A stretch of 64,000 nt of DNA from positions 635,135 to 699,134 of the forward strand of contig NZ_LMMO01000003.1 in assembly GCF_001422285.1 (NCBI RefSeq). Direction: 5' to 3'. Below the pieces are notes generated by a model, which made no database searches, had not been told where the DNA came from, and saw only the letters and a list, made by a program, of their open reading frames with translations. This document shows, piece after piece, positions 7,354-16,969 of this stretch; the first letter of the stretch is position 1; every line of letters starts with the position of its first letter. This DNA is from Frigoribacterium sp. Leaf263. Its GTDB lineage: Bacteria; Actinomycetota; Actinomycetes; Actinomycetales; Microbacteriaceae. Position numbers and translations under genes: made by a program.

Positions 7354-8364
7354 CTACGGGAGCACGACGACCTGCGCGCCGAAGACGAGGCCGGCGCCGA
7401 AGCCGATCTGCAGGGCGAGACCGCCGCTCAGCTCGGGGTGCTCGTCCAGGAGGCGGTGGGTGGCGAGGGGGATGCTGGCCGCCGAGGTGTTGCCCATCGT
7501 CGCGATGTCGCGGCCGATGACGACCGACTCGGGCAGGCCGAGCTGCTTCGCGAACTCGTCGATGATGCGCATGTTGGCCTGGTGGGGGACGAACGCGGCG
7601 AGCTGGTCGGCCGTGACGCCGGCGCGCTCGAGGGCGAGGCGGGCGACCTTGACCATCTCCCAGACGGCCCAGCGGAAGACCGTCTGGCCTTCCTGGCGGA
7701 GGGTCGGCCAGGCGATCTCGCCCGCCCCCTCGCGGTACTCGAGCATGGTGTTCGTCATGCCGATGGCGTCCCACTTCGAGCCGTCGGAGCCCCAGACCGT
7801 CGGGCCGATCCCGGCCGACTCGGCCGGTCCGACGATCGCGGCGCCGGCGCCGTCGGCGAGCAGGAACGAGATCGTGCGGTCGGTGGGGTCGATGACGTCG
7901 CTGAGCTTCTCGGCGCCGACCACGAGGACGTACTCGGCGAGGCCGGACTTGACGAACGAGTCGGCTTGCGCGATGCCGTAGGTGAACCCGGCGCAGGCGG
8001 CCGAGATGTCGTAGGCGGCGGCGGGGTTGGCGCCCACCCGCTCGGCGAGGAGCGAGGCCACCGACGGGGTGGCGACGCCCGCCCCGATGGTCGAGACGAG
8101 GACGGCGCCGATCTGGTCCGGGCGGATGCCCGACTTCTCGATGGCCTCCTTCGACGCGGCCTCGGCGAGGTCGACGACCTTGACGTCCTTGCCGGCGCGA
8201 CGGCGGGTGACCACGCCGGTCCGCTGCTGGATCCACTCGTCCGACGAGTTGATCGGCTCGACGATGTCGGCGTTCGGCACGACGTTCTCGCCGCGTGCGG
8301 CGCCGAGCGCGTAGATGCGCGTGAACTGCGCACCGGTGGTCTGGTTCAACTGCGGGGTGGTCAT
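7354..8364 (-). CDS. fabH: beta-ketoacyl-ACP synthase III
   Basis: A 336-residue KAS III that starts fatty acid synthesis by condensing an acyl-CoA primer with malonyl-ACP. The triad is Cys in SAACAGF (near 120), His in VPHQANMRI (near 255) and Asn in GNTSAASIP. Its ATG overlaps the fabD stop (ATGA, 8361-8364), so the two are translationally coupled. Actinobacterial FabH often accepts branched primers, matching iso/anteiso lipids of this family; that preference is inferred, not seen. Confidence 0.95.
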   Translation of the reverse strand: MTTPQLNQTTGAQFTRIYALGAARGENVVPNADIVEPINSSDEWIQQRTGVVTRRRAGKDVKVVDLAEAASKEAIEKSGIRPDQIGAVLVSTIGAGVATPSVASLLAERVGANPAAAYDISAACAGFTYGIAQADSFVKSGLAEYVLVVGAEKLSDVIDPTDRTISFLLADGAGAAIVGPAESAGIGPTVWGSDGSKWDAIGMTNTMLEYREGAGEIAWPTLRQEGQTVFRWAVWEMVKVARLALERAGVTADQLAAFVPHQANMRIIDEFAKQLGLPESVVIGRDIATMGNTSAASIPLATHRLLDEHPELSGGLALQIGFGAGLVFGAQVVVLP

Positions 8365-9281
8365 GCTGCTCCCTCGATGAGGTCGACGGCGGCCGTGAGG
8401 TCGTCGGGTGTCGTGATCGCGACGGAGGGGACGCCCCGCAGCGCGCGTTTGGCGAGGCCGGTGAGGGCCCCGGCCGGAGCCAGCTCGATCAGCCCGGTGA
8501 CGCCCGCGGCCGCGAACGACTCCATGGTGGCGTCCCAGCGGACGGGCGACGAGACCTGACCGACGAGGAGGTCGACGAATCGGGCGCCCTCGGTGACGAC
8601 GCCGCCGTCGCTGTTGGTCCACAGGGTGAGGGTGGGGTCGGTCGCGGCCACGCCGGATGCCGCGTCGCGAAGACGTTCGACGGCCGGCTGCATGTAGCGC
8701 GTGTGGAACGCTCCGGCCACCTGGAGGGGGATCACCCGAGCCTTCGCGGGCGGCTGCTCGGCGAGGGCCGCGAGGGCCGACAGCTCGCCGGCGACGACGA
8801 TCTGCCCGCCGCCGTTGTAGTTGGCCGGCTCCAGTCCGAGCTCGTCGAGACGGGCCAGCAGCTCGGCCTGGTCGCCGCCGAGCACGGCGCTCATGCCCGT
8901 CTCGACCCGACCGGCGGCGTCGGACATGGCGCGGCCCCGCTCGGCGACGAGCGAGACGGCGTCGGTGTCGCTGAGCACCCCGGAGACCGCGGCCGCCGTG
9001 AACTCTCCGACGGAGTGCCCGGCGACCCCGGCGATGCGCGAACGGTCCACGCGGGAGAAGAGGGCGTGCGCCGTCATGATGCCGGCCGCGACGATCAGGG
9101 GCTGGGCGACCGCCGTGTCCCGGATGGTCTCGGCGTCGGACGTGGTGCCGTGGGCGACGAGGTCGACGTCGGCCGCCTGTGACAGTTCGCCGAGCAGCGA
9201 CGCCAGCTGCGGGTCGGCGAGCCACGGTTCGAGGAATCCGGGTTTCTGGGAGCCCTGGCCGGGCGCAACGACAACGATCAC
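8361..9281 (-). CDS. fabD: malonyl-CoA:ACP acyltransferase
   Basis: A 306-residue transacylase loading malonate onto ACP. It begins with IVVVAPGQGSQKPG, carries the GHSVGEFTAAA nucleophile elbow (Ser near residue 90) and AGAFHTRYM around the catalytic His. The start is placed at GTG 9281, giving the family-typical N-terminus; the ribosome site is weak. It is the first fab gene of the cluster, 111 bases downstream of fasR, and that gap is where FasR would be expected to bind. Confidence 0.93.
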   Translation of the reverse strand: MIVVVAPGQGSQKPGFLEPWLADPQLASLLGELSQAADVDLVAHGTTSDAETIRDTAVAQPLIVAAGIMTAHALFSRVDRSRIAGVAGHSVGEFTAAAVSGVLSDTDAVSLVAERGRAMSDAAGRVETGMSAVLGGDQAELLARLDELGLEPANYNGGGQIVVAGELSALAALAEQPPAKARVIPLQVAGAFHTRYMQPAVERLRDAASGVAATDPTLTLWTNSDGGVVTEGARFVDLLVGQVSSPVRWDATMESFAAAGVTGLIELAPAGALTGLAKRALRGVPSVAITTPDDLTAAVDLIEGAA

Positions 9282-9373
9282 TGATCCATCATGCCGCCCC
9301 GAGTGGCACCGCCGGTGTAGCAACTCGACCAAAGATCCGCGACCGCCTTGTGGGTTCTCACCATCGGGCAGCC

Positions 9374-9390
9374 GAGGAGGCGCGGGTCGG
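9374..9390 (+). repeat. dispersed motif GAGGAGGCGCGGGTC
   Basis: GAGGAGGCGCGGGTCGG lies between fabD and fasR, just before the fasR stop region. The same string occurs at 23712-23728 and inverted at 14147-14162, and inside the hairpin at 5628-5669. Confidence 0.75.
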
Positions 9391-9392
9391 CC

Positions 9393-10628
9393 TCAGCGAC
9401 GGCGCCCCGCCTGCCCGTCGTGGTCGGCGATCGACCCGAGGATGAGCGCCGACTGGAGGATGAGCGCTTCGCGCGCGCCGGTGGCGTCCCAGCCGATCAC
9501 GTCGCTGACCCGCTTGAGCCGGTATCGCACGGTGTTGGGGTGCACGAAGAGCTCACGGGCGGTGGCCTCGAGGGACCTCCCGTTGTCGAGGTAGCACCAC
9601 AGGGTCGCGAGCAGCTCGGTCGAGTGCAGCTTGAGCGGCTTGTACACGCGGTTGACGAGCGTCGAGCGTGCGACCGGATCACCGGCGAGAGCGCGTTCGG
9701 GCAGGAGGTCGTCGGCCAGCGCCGGGCGCGGTGCGTTGCGCCAGGCACGCGCCACCGAGAAGCCGGCCAGCGCGGTCTTGGCGCTCTTGGACGCGTCGAC
9801 GAGGCTCGGGACCTCGTGTCCGAGCACGAGGTGCCCGTCACCGAAGCCGGGTTCGAGCGCCTTGGCGATGTCGGTGAACGAGGGGCGGTTGGCGCCGGAC
9901 GGTGTGCCGTGTTCGTCGACGGCCTCCTCGGCTCGTCCGATGACGAGGACGAGGCGGCGCCCCTGCACGCCGATCAGCACGTCGGCGGCCAGGTGACGGG
10001 CCGTCCGACGCAGCATGTCGACGTCGAGCATCCGCGGGGTCGTGCCCACCAGCACCGAGACCTCGCCGTGCCCGTGCCATCCGAGCGCGGCGATGCGGCT
10101 GGGGAGCTCGTCGTCGTACTCGCCGCTGAGGATGGAGTCCACGACGAGGGCCTCGAGGCGGGCGTCCCAGAGGCCCCGTGCCTCGGCTGCCCGGGCGTAG
10201 ACGTCGGCTGAGGCGAACGCGATCTCACGCGAGTAGAGCAGGATCGCCTCTCGCAGCGAGTCGTCACCGTCTTTGACTCGCTCTTCGACGACCTCGACGG
10301 TGACCCGGATCAGCTGGAGCGTCTGCTGGAGACTGATCGATCGGAGCAGCTCGCGGGGAGCGGCGCCGAAGACGTCGGCCGCGATCCAGGGTGTGGACCG
10401 CGGGTCGTCGAACCAGCTGATGAACGACGTGATGCCGGCCTGGGCGACGAGCCCCACGGCCGATCGTCGCCCGGGCGGCATGTCGCCGTACCAGGGGAGT
10501 GTCTCTTCGAGCCGCTTGATGGTCGCGGTGGAGAGTTCCCCCGAGACCGTCCGCAGCCACGCGAGCGTGCGCTCTTTCGTGGCTGCGGACGGCTCCATCG
10601 GCGAGGTCGGAACCCGCTCTGCGCTCAC
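9393..10628 (-). CDS. fasR: FasR-type (PucR family) transcriptional regulator
   Basis: A 411-residue regulator with a C-terminal PucR-type helix-turn-helix (SLEATARELFVHPNTVRY, near residues 355-375). Its position directly upstream of fabD is the same as that of FasR in Streptomyces, which activates the fabDHPF operon; I infer the same role. The middle portion has the PucR-associated GGDEF-like fold. Start GTG 10628 lies 7 bases after the aceE stop, with GGAGAG about 11 bases upstream; ATG 10598 is an alternative. Transcription with aceE would tie lipid-gene control to acetyl-CoA production. Confidence 0.85.
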   Translation of the reverse strand: MSAERVPTSPMEPSAATKERTLAWLRTVSGELSTATIKRLEETLPWYGDMPPGRRSAVGLVAQAGITSFISWFDDPRSTPWIAADVFGAAPRELLRSISLQQTLQLIRVTVEVVEERVKDGDDSLREAILLYSREIAFASADVYARAAEARGLWDARLEALVVDSILSGEYDDELPSRIAALGWHGHGEVSVLVGTTPRMLDVDMLRRTARHLAADVLIGVQGRRLVLVIGRAEEAVDEHGTPSGANRPSFTDIAKALEPGFGDGHLVLGHEVPSLVDASKSAKTALAGFSVARAWRNAPRPALADDLLPERALAGDPVARSTLVNRVYKPLKLHSTELLATLWCYLDNGRSLEATARELFVHPNTVRYRLKRVSDVIGWDATGAREALILQSALILGSIADHDGQAGRRR

Positions 10629-10635
10629 TGGCCGG

Positions 10636-13380
10636 TCAGCTCTCCCCGCCGGCGTTGCCGCTGGTGCCGGCGGTCACGTCGTTCAGCCGGTACTTGTCGA
10701 TGGCCTGCTGCACGACGTGGGGCTCGACCTCTCCGCGGCGGGCGAGGGCCTGCAGCGTGCGGACGACGACCGAGGGTCCGTCGATCGTGAAGAATCGACG
10801 GGCCGCCGCGCGGGTGTCCGAGAAGCCGAAGCCGTCGGCGCCGAGCGTCAGGTAATCGCCGGGCACGTACTCGCGGATCTGGTCGGGGACGGCGGCCATG
10901 AAGTCGCTGGTCGCGATGAACGGACCCTCGGCTCCCTGGAGCTTCTCGGTGACGTACGCGATGCGCTGCTCGCCCTCGGGGTTGAGGAAGTTGTGCTGGT
11001 CGGCGGCGAGCCCGTCGCGTCGCAGCTCGTTCCAGGAGGTGACGCTCCACACGTCCGCGGCCACGTTCCAGTCGTCGGCGAGGAGGCGCTGGGCCTCGAG
11101 CACCCACGGCACACCCACGCCCGACGCGAGGAGCTGGGCGCGCGGGCCCAGGTTCTCGGCGCTCTTGAGCTTGTAGATGCCCCGGACGATGCCGTCCACG
11201 TCGACGTCGTCGGGCTCGACGGGCTGCTGCATCGGCTCGTTGTAGACCGTGATGTAGTACATGACGTTCGGATCGGCGTGCGTCGGGGTGCCGTTCTCGT
11301 CGGTGCCGTACATGCGGTCCATGCCCGACTTGACGATGTGGCCGAGCTCGTAGCCGAATGCGGGGTCGTACGACACGACCGCCGGGTTCGTCGACGCGAG
11401 CAGCGGCGAGTGTCCGTCGGCGTGCTGCAGACCTTCGCCGGTCAGGGTGGTGCGACCGGCCGTGGCGCCGATGATGAATCCCCGGGCCATCTGGTCGCCG
11501 GCGGCCCACATGGCGTCGCCCGTGCGCTGGAACCCGAACATCGAGTAGAAGACGTAGACGGGGATGAGGGGCTCGCCCTGGGTCGAGTAGGAGGTGCCGA
11601 CGGCGGTGAAGGCCGCGAACGCCCCGGCCTCGTTGATGCCGACGTGCAGGAGCTGGCCCTGGGGGCTCTCCTTGTAGGCCAGCAGCAGCTCCCGGTCGAC
11701 CGACGTGTAGTGCTGACCGTTCGGGTTGTAGATCTTCGACGTCGGGAAGTAGGCGTCCATGCCGAACGTGCGTGCCTCGTCGGGGATGATCGGCACGATC
11801 CGGTGGCCGAAGTCCTTCGTGCGGAGCAGGTCCTTGAGCAGACGCGCGAAGGCCATCGTCGTGGCGACCTCCTGCTTGCCCGAGCCCTTCTTGACCACGT
11901 CGTACGACGTCGACTCGGGGACGGCGAGCTGCGTGTACTTCGAGCGGCGCTCGGGGACGTACCCGCCGAGAGCGCGCCGGCGCTCGTGCAGGTACTGGAT
12001 CGCCTCGTCGCCGTCGCCCGGGTGGTAGTACGGCGGCAGGTACGGGTTCTCGTCGAGCTGCGAGTCGGAGATCGGGATGCGCATCTCGTCGCGGAACTGC
12101 TTGAGGTTGTCGAGCGTGAGCTTCTTCATCTGGTGCGTGGCGTTGCGACCCTCGAAGGACGGGCCGAGGCCATAGCCCTTGACCGTCTTCGCGAGGATCA
12201 CGGTCGGCTGGCCCTTGTGCTCGGCCGCCGCCTTGAACGCGGCGTAGACCTTGCGGTAGTCGTGGCCGCCGCGCTTGAGGTTCCAGACCTGGTCGTCGGT
12301 GAAGTCCTTGATGAGCTCGAGGGCGCGCGGGTCGCGGCCGAAGAAGTTCTCTCGGACGTACGCACCGCTCTCGGCCTTGTAGGTCTGGAAGTCGCCGTCG
12401 GGCGTGGTGTTCATGAGGTTGAGCAGCGCGCCCTCGGTGTCACGGGCGAGCAGGTCGTCCCATTCGCGACCCCAGACCACCTTGATGACGTTCCAGCCGG
12501 CGCCCCGGAAGAAGCTCTCGAGCTCCTGGATGATCTTGCCGTTGCCGCGGACCGGCCCGTCGAGGCGCTGCAGGTTGCAGTTGATGACGAAGTTCAGGTT
12601 GTCGAGGCCCTCGTTCGCCGCGACCTGCAGCTGACCGCGGCTCTCGACCTCGTCCATCTCGCCGTCGCCGAGGAACGCCCAGACCTGCTGGTCGGAGGCG
12701 TCCTTGATGCCGCGGTTGGTGAGGTACTTGGCGACCTGCGCCTGGTAGATCGCGTTGATGGGGCCGAGACCCATCGACACGGTCGGGAACTGCCAGAACG
12801 AGGGCATGAGGCGCGGGTGCGGGTACGAGCTGAGTCCGCCCGAGGCGTGGGACTTCTCTTGACGGAACCCGTCGAGCTGATCGGTGCCGAGTCGGCCCTC
12901 GAGGTACGCGCGGGCGTACATGCCGGGGGAGGCGTGGCCCTGGAAGAAGATCTGGTCGCCGCCGCCGGAGTGATCCTGGCCTCGGAAGAAGTGGTTGTAG
13001 CCGACCTCGTAGAGGGCGGCCGACGAGGCGTAGGTCGAGATGTGGCCGCCGACCGAGACGCCGGGGCGCTGAGCGCGGTGCACGGTGATCGCCGCGTTCC
13101 AGCGGATCCAGCGGCGGTAGCGGCGCTCGAGCTCTTCGTCGCCCGGGAAGGCGGGCTCGTCTTCGGGAGCGATGGTGTTGACGTAGTCCGTCTTCGGGAC
13201 CATCGGCACACCGAGGTGCAGTTCGCTCGACCGAGTCAGCAGGCTCTTCATGATCTCGCGAGCCCGCTCGTGCCCCTGGGCCGCCACGAGGGAGTCGAGC
13301 GACTCCCGCCATTCGGCGGTCTCTTCGGGATCGCGATCGGTCGTGTCGACCGTGTACGGGTCCTGGTCGTTTACCGTCAC
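10636..13380 (-). CDS. aceE: pyruvate dehydrogenase E1, homodimeric type
   Basis: A 914-residue thiamine diphosphate enzyme that decarboxylates pyruvate and acetylates the lipoyl group of E2. The homodimeric type is shown by full length and by [23 protein letters not shown] near the N-terminus; [10 protein letters not shown] with [21 protein letters not shown] forms the ThDP/Mg site. GTG 13380 is preferred over TTG 13392: GAGG lies 7 bases upstream and gives the usual MTVNDQDP start. No E2 or E3 is adjacent; probable partners lie at 46.4-49.3 kb. It heads the minus-strand run into fasR and the fab genes. Confidence 0.96.
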   Translation of the reverse strand: MTVNDQDPYTVDTTDRDPEETAEWRESLDSLVAAQGHERAREIMKSLLTRSSELHLGVPMVPKTDYVNTIAPEDEPAFPGDEELERRYRRWIRWNAAITVHRAQRPGVSVGGHISTYASSAALYEVGYNHFFRGQDHSGGGDQIFFQGHASPGMYARAYLEGRLGTDQLDGFRQEKSHASGGLSSYPHPRLMPSFWQFPTVSMGLGPINAIYQAQVAKYLTNRGIKDASDQQVWAFLGDGEMDEVESRGQLQVAANEGLDNLNFVINCNLQRLDGPVRGNGKIIQELESFFRGAGWNVIKVVWGREWDDLLARDTEGALLNLMNTTPDGDFQTYKAESGAYVRENFFGRDPRALELIKDFTDDQVWNLKRGGHDYRKVYAAFKAAAEHKGQPTVILAKTVKGYGLGPSFEGRNATHQMKKLTLDNLKQFRDEMRIPISDSQLDENPYLPPYYHPGDGDEAIQYLHERRRALGGYVPERRSKYTQLAVPESTSYDVVKKGSGKQEVATTMAFARLLKDLLRTKDFGHRIVPIIPDEARTFGMDAYFPTSKIYNPNGQHYTSVDRELLLAYKESPQGQLLHVGINEAGAFAAFTAVGTSYSTQGEPLIPVYVFYSMFGFQRTGDAMWAAGDQMARGFIIGATAGRTTLTGEGLQHADGHSPLLASTNPAVVSYDPAFGYELGHIVKSGMDRMYGTDENGTPTHADPNVMYYITVYNEPMQQPVEPDDVDVDGIVRGIYKLKSAENLGPRAQLLASGVGVPWVLEAQRLLADDWNVAADVWSVTSWNELRRDGLAADQHNFLNPEGEQRIAYVTEKLQGAEGPFIATSDFMAAVPDQIREYVPGDYLTLGADGFGFSDTRAAARRFFTIDGPSVVVRTLQALARRGEVEPHVVQQAIDKYRLNDVTAGTSGNAGGES

Positions 13381-13402
13381 CCTTGACCTCAATCAATATC
13401 GT

Positions 13403-13441
13403 GGTGTTGATAGCACCGTGTGTGGGTCGCACCGTGTGTGG
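13403..13441 (-). promoter_or_regulatory. repeats upstream of aceE, candidate regulator site
   Basis: GCACCGTGTGTGG occurs twice (13413-13425 and 13429-13441, 16-base period), and GGTGTTGATAGCACC (13403-13417) is an imperfect palindrome. They lie 23-61 bases upstream of the aceE start. The spacing of 16 bases is not a full two helical turns. The regulator is unknown. Confidence 0.5.
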
Positions 13442-13651
13442 TGGACAGACAGATGCCAGGTCTCTCGCGCCCGGGTTCCGGACACGCACCCACCTGACTC
13501 GCCCGAGTCTAGTGACCCCGACTGACAGTGACCCTGCCCCAGTCAGCCTCCGCACGCGCTGGGAGCGGCCCTTGCGCTCGCCCGCGTGCGGCGTAGGATC
13601 ACTCATCGTGTTTGTCGCCGGCCGCCCGGGCCGACGCGGAAGGATCGCACC

Positions 13652-14125
13652 ATGGCACTGGAGAACGACATCCAGGCTCCCGACTTCGATTTGCCGAACC
13701 AGTTCGGCGAGCACGTCCGACTCTCGGACTTCCGCGGCGTCAGGCCCGTGGTGCTCGTGTTCTTCCCGCTGGCGTTCTCGAGCACCTGCACCAAAGAGCT
13801 CTGCACGCTCCGCGACAACCTGTCGATGTTCCAGGACCACCGCGTCGAGCTGCTCGTGGTCTCCGTCGACTCCAAGGCCACCCTGCGGGCGTTCGCCGAC
13901 GAGAAGGGCTACGAGTTCACGCTCCTCGCCGACTTCTGGCCCCACGGCGAGGTGTCGAAGGAGTACGGAGTGTTCCTCGAGCACAAGGGCTTCGCCACCC
14001 GCGCCACGTTCCTGATCGACGTCGACGGCGTCATCCGCGAGCATTTCGTGACCGAGCCCGGCCAGGAGCGCTCGCTCGACGACTACCGGGCCTCGCTCGA
14101 CGCCCTGGTGCCCGCCACCGTCTGA
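13652..14125 (+). CDS. AhpE-like peroxiredoxin
   Basis: A 157-residue thioredoxin-fold peroxidase that reduces hydroperoxides. PLAFSSTCTKELCTLRD near residue 40 contains the peroxidatic Cys in the P-x(4)-S-x(2)-C pattern; a second Cys lies five residues on. The sequence around it resembles mycobacterial AhpE more than Bcp. The start has GGAAGGA upstream, and TAGGAT near 13593 is a likely -10 box. It is divergent from aceE and ends just before a hairpin and the tRNA-Val gene. Confidence 0.88.
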   Translation: MALENDIQAPDFDLPNQFGEHVRLSDFRGVRPVVLVFFPLAFSSTCTKELCTLRDNLSMFQDHRVELLVVSVDSKATLRAFADEKGYEFTLLADFWPHGEVSKEYGVFLEHKGFATRATFLIDVDGVIREHFVTEPGQERSLDDYRASLDALVPATV

Positions 14126-14142
14126 CGCGACACCCACCAGGG

Positions 14143-14157
14143 GGCGCGACCCGCGCC
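14143..14157 (+). terminator. hairpin after the peroxiredoxin gene
   Basis: GGCGCG (14143-14148) pairs with CGCGCC (14152-14157) around loop ACC, 18 bases after the stop. It overlaps an inverted copy of the dispersed motif. Confidence 0.5.
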
Positions 14158-14163
14158 TCCTCG
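14147..14163 (-). repeat. dispersed motif, inverted copy
   Basis: CGACCCGCGCCTCCTCG is the exact reverse complement of the copies at 9373 and 23711, again in a gene-end position. Confidence 0.75.
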
Positions 14164-14204
14164 ACGGCTATCCTTCTCACACCCGCCCGGTCCGACCGGC
14201 GCAG

Positions 14205-14280
14205 GGGCCTTTAGCTCAGTTGGTAGAGCGCCACGTTTACACCGTGGATGTCATCGGTTCGAGCCCGGTAGGGCCCACCA
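14205..14280 (+). tRNA. tRNA-Val (anticodon UAC)
   Basis: The 76 bases fold as a cloverleaf: acceptor GGGCCTT/AGGGCCC, D-arm GCTC/GAGC, anticodon stem CCACG/CGTGG with loop TTTACAC, T-arm ATCGG/CCGGT with TTCGAGC. The anticodon TAC (14238-14240) reads GTA and other Val codons. The 3' CCA is encoded. TATCCT near 14169-14174 is a likely -10 box, about 30 bases upstream of the mature end. Confidence 0.97.
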
Positions 14281-14366
14281 CGAGGGGGCGCGCGCCCGAC
14301 ACGCTGCGGCGGCCGCCCGGGGCGACGGCTCAGTCGGCGGAGACGGGCGGGGCCGTCGACCACCGG

Positions 14367-15590
14367 TCAGGCGACGCCGCCCGCCGACAGAACGAGACCG
14401 CCGACCGCCCCCACGGCTACGACCGCCCACGCCGGCACCCGCCAGACGATCAGCAGCACGAAGCACACGAGCGCGAGGCAGAACGACCCGACGCCGGTGA
14501 TCGCCGCGGTGGACACGGGGTCGTAGAGCGCGGCGACCAGCACCCCGACCACGGCCGCGTTCGCCCCGCGGACGGCCGCTCCGACGAGGCGGCGACCACG
14601 AAGGGCGTCCCAGAACGGCAGGACCCCGACGAGCAGCAGGAACCCGGGCGCGAAGATCGCGAGGGTGGCCAGCACGGCCCCGAGGGCCCCGCCCGGTCCG
14701 AGGTCGGCGACCGCCCCCAGATACGTCGCGAACGTGAACAGCGGCCCGGGCACCGCCTGCGCGAGGCCGTAGCCGGTCAGGAAGACGTCGTCATCGACGA
14801 ATCCGGGCTCGACGAGGCCCGCCTGGAGCAGCGGCAGCACCACGTGACCACCGCCGAAGACGAGCGCGCCGGCCCGGTAGAAGACGTCGATCAGGGCGAC
14901 CGTCTCGGACCGGGTCGCGGCGGCCAGCACGGGCAGCCCCGCCAGGAGCATCGCGAAGACGGTCAGGCAGACCGCACCCACCCGTCGACCGACGGGCGAC
15001 CGGACCGTCTCGACCCGCTCCTCCTCGTCTCCTCGGCAGAGGACCATCCCGGCGAGCAGGCCGACGGCGAGTGCCCCGACCTGGCCGGTCGAGCCGGGCA
15101 GCACGAGGGCCGCGATGGCCGCGGCGACGGCGAGGGAGGCGCGGGTCGGGTCGGGCGCGAGCGTCCGCGCCATCCCCGTCACGGCCTGGGCGACGACCGC
15201 CACGGCCGCGATCGTGAGACCGGTCACGACGGCCGTGCCGACCGGCCCGTCGAGCGCTCCGACGCCGAGGGCGGCGGCGAACAGGATCAGAGCCGACGGG
15301 AGGGTGAAGGAGACGAACGCGGCCACCGCCCCGAGCGGCCCGGCTCGCAGCAGACCGAGCCCGAACCCGACCTGACTCGATGCCGGGCCGGGCAGGAACT
15401 GTCCGAGGGCGACGAGCTCGGCGTAGCGGGCGTCCGGGAGCCATCGTCGCCGCTCGACCAGCTCGGACCGGAAGTACCCCAGGTGCGCCACCGGGCCGCC
15501 GAACGACGTCAGCCCCAGCAGGGAGAAGACCCGGGCGACCTCGAAGGGGGTGCCTCGGGTGGCCGGTTCGGTCGTCGCGTCGTGCGTCAT
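14367..15590 (-). CDS. chrA: chromate ion transporter
   Basis: A 407-residue two-domain CHR-family membrane protein. The N-terminal half has TSFGGPVAHLGYFRSELVE and FLPGPASSQVGF; the C-terminal half repeats the pattern with VFGGGHVVLPLLQ and AQAVPGPLFTFATYLG. About ten to twelve hydrophobic helices are visible. The family exports chromate using the membrane potential, though substrates of most homologues are untested. It follows gldA on the same strand, but a strong hairpin between them suggests separate transcription. No chromate regulator (ChrB) is present. Confidence 0.9.
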   Translation of the reverse strand: MTHDATTEPATRGTPFEVARVFSLLGLTSFGGPVAHLGYFRSELVERRRWLPDARYAELVALGQFLPGPASSQVGFGLGLLRAGPLGAVAAFVSFTLPSALILFAAALGVGALDGPVGTAVVTGLTIAAVAVVAQAVTGMARTLAPDPTRASLAVAAAIAALVLPGSTGQVGALAVGLLAGMVLCRGDEEERVETVRSPVGRRVGAVCLTVFAMLLAGLPVLAAATRSETVALIDVFYRAGALVFGGGHVVLPLLQAGLVEPGFVDDDVFLTGYGLAQAVPGPLFTFATYLGAVADLGPGGALGAVLATLAIFAPGFLLLVGVLPFWDALRGRRLVGAAVRGANAAVVGVLVAALYDPVSTAAITGVGSFCLALVCFVLLIVWRVPAWAVVAVGAVGGLVLSAGGVA

Positions 15591-15654
15591 CGGGACAGGA
15601 TGCCCGGTCGAGGTGTCCCGCAGGTGACGGACGCCGCGACGCCGTCGCTCGACA

Positions 15655-15712
15655 CCCCGGGGAGCCGCTCAGGCCCCGGCTCGCGCCCTGGGGTCTCGGC
15701 GGCTTCCCGGGG
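15655..15712 (-). terminator. terminator after gldA
   Basis: The arms 15655-15668 and 15699-15712 pair over 14 bases with a single G-U, with a smaller CCCC/GGGG hairpin nested in the loop. It starts 18 bases downstream of the gldA stop on the minus strand. Confidence 0.7.
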
Positions 15713-15729
15713 TCTGACGCGCCGCCTCG

Positions 15730-16875
15730 TCAGTGGGCGGCGACGTACAGCTCGGGCTCGGGCAGACCCCGCTCGGCGCGGATCGAGCGCGACAGCCGCT
15801 CGATCGAGACGAGGGCGGCGACCACGTCGGCGGCCGTCACCGGGAACGGCATGTTGTGGATGGTCTCGGTCTCGACGGTGGCGGCCTCGGCGACGGCCGT
15901 CAGCTCGTCCAGGTCGTCGACGGTGAGGCCGATCTCGGTGAGGGTGTTCGGCAGCCCGACCCGCGTCGTGAACTCGACGAAGTCCTCGATCTCGGCGCGA
16001 GGAGCACCCTCGAGCACGAGCTGCGTCATCGAGCCGATGTTCACCTTCTGCCCGTGGGTGAGCCCGTGCGTCTGCGGTGCGGCGGTCAGCCCGTTGTGGA
16101 TGGCGTGCGCGGCGGCGAGCCCGCCCGACTCGAAGCCGAGCCCCGAGAGCAGCGTGTTGGCCTCGACGAGGGCCTCGAGGGCCGGGGTCACGACGCCGTC
16201 CTCCGCGGCCGCGAGCGCCGAGAAGGCGTTCTCGTGGATGATGCGCCACGACAGCTCGGCGAGGGCCGTGCCGGCCTGCGTGGGGAGGCCGCCGGCCATG
16301 GTGGTGGCGTGCGAGCGGGCGGAGGCGCGCGCCTCGAGCCAGGTCGCGAGGGCGTCGCCGATCCCCGCGACGAGGAACTTCGCGGGGGCGTTCGCGACGA
16401 GCTGCGTGTCGATCAGCACCAGGTCGGGGTTCCGGGGGAAGAACCGGTACTCGATGAACTCGCCCTCGTCGGTGTAGACCACGGCGAGCGCCGACGTCGG
16501 AGCGTCGGTCGAGGCGACGGTCGGGACGCTGACCCAGCGGATGCCGGCGAGGTGACCCGCCGCCTTCGCGGCATCGATCGCGCTGCCGCCGCCGATGGCG
16601 ACGACGACGTCGGCCGAGGCGCCCTGGATGGTCTCGACGAGCTCGTCGATCGCCGCGGGGGTCGCGAACCGGCCGAATCCCACGCGCTCGACGCCGAGCC
16701 CGGCGGTCTCGAAGCCGGCGGTGACGGCGTCCTCGACGAGACCCCAGACGATGTCGTCCGACACGATCAGCGGACGCCGGCCGATGGGCGCGACGAACTC
16801 GCCGAGGCGGGTGATCGCGTCCTTGCCCTGGACGTAGCGGGCGGGGCTCATGACGGTGCGGATGGGGGTGGTCAT
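15730..16875 (-). CDS. gldA: glycerol dehydrogenase, iron-type alcohol dehydrogenase family
   Basis: A 381-residue metal-dependent polyol dehydrogenase that oxidises glycerol to dihydroxyacetone with NAD+. AIGGGSAIDAAK near residue 95 binds the cofactor; GIGDALATWLEA supplies the metal-binding Asp, and HAIHNGL and HGLTHGQKV the metal-binding histidines. Length is typical. The start has AAGGAA seven bases upstream. It is followed by its own terminator. Related enzymes act on other diols, so the substrate is probable rather than certain. Confidence 0.88.
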   Translation of the reverse strand: MTTPIRTVMSPARYVQGKDAITRLGEFVAPIGRRPLIVSDDIVWGLVEDAVTAGFETAGLGVERVGFGRFATPAAIDELVETIQGASADVVVAIGGGSAIDAAKAAGHLAGIRWVSVPTVASTDAPTSALAVVYTDEGEFIEYRFFPRNPDLVLIDTQLVANAPAKFLVAGIGDALATWLEARASARSHATTMAGGLPTQAGTALAELSWRIIHENAFSALAAAEDGVVTPALEALVEANTLLSGLGFESGGLAAAHAIHNGLTAAPQTHGLTHGQKVNIGSMTQLVLEGAPRAEIEDFVEFTTRVGLPNTLTEIGLTVDDLDELTAVAEAATVETETIHNMPFPVTAADVVAALVSIERLSRSIRAERGLPEPELYVAAH

Positions 16876-16969
16876 AGGGCGTTCCTTTCGTCGGTGCGTG
16901 TCCGCTGGACGGTACGCGCGCCTCCTCGGTGGCCCCTCCGTGCCGGGTGACGCGGGGTACCGTCGGTGC

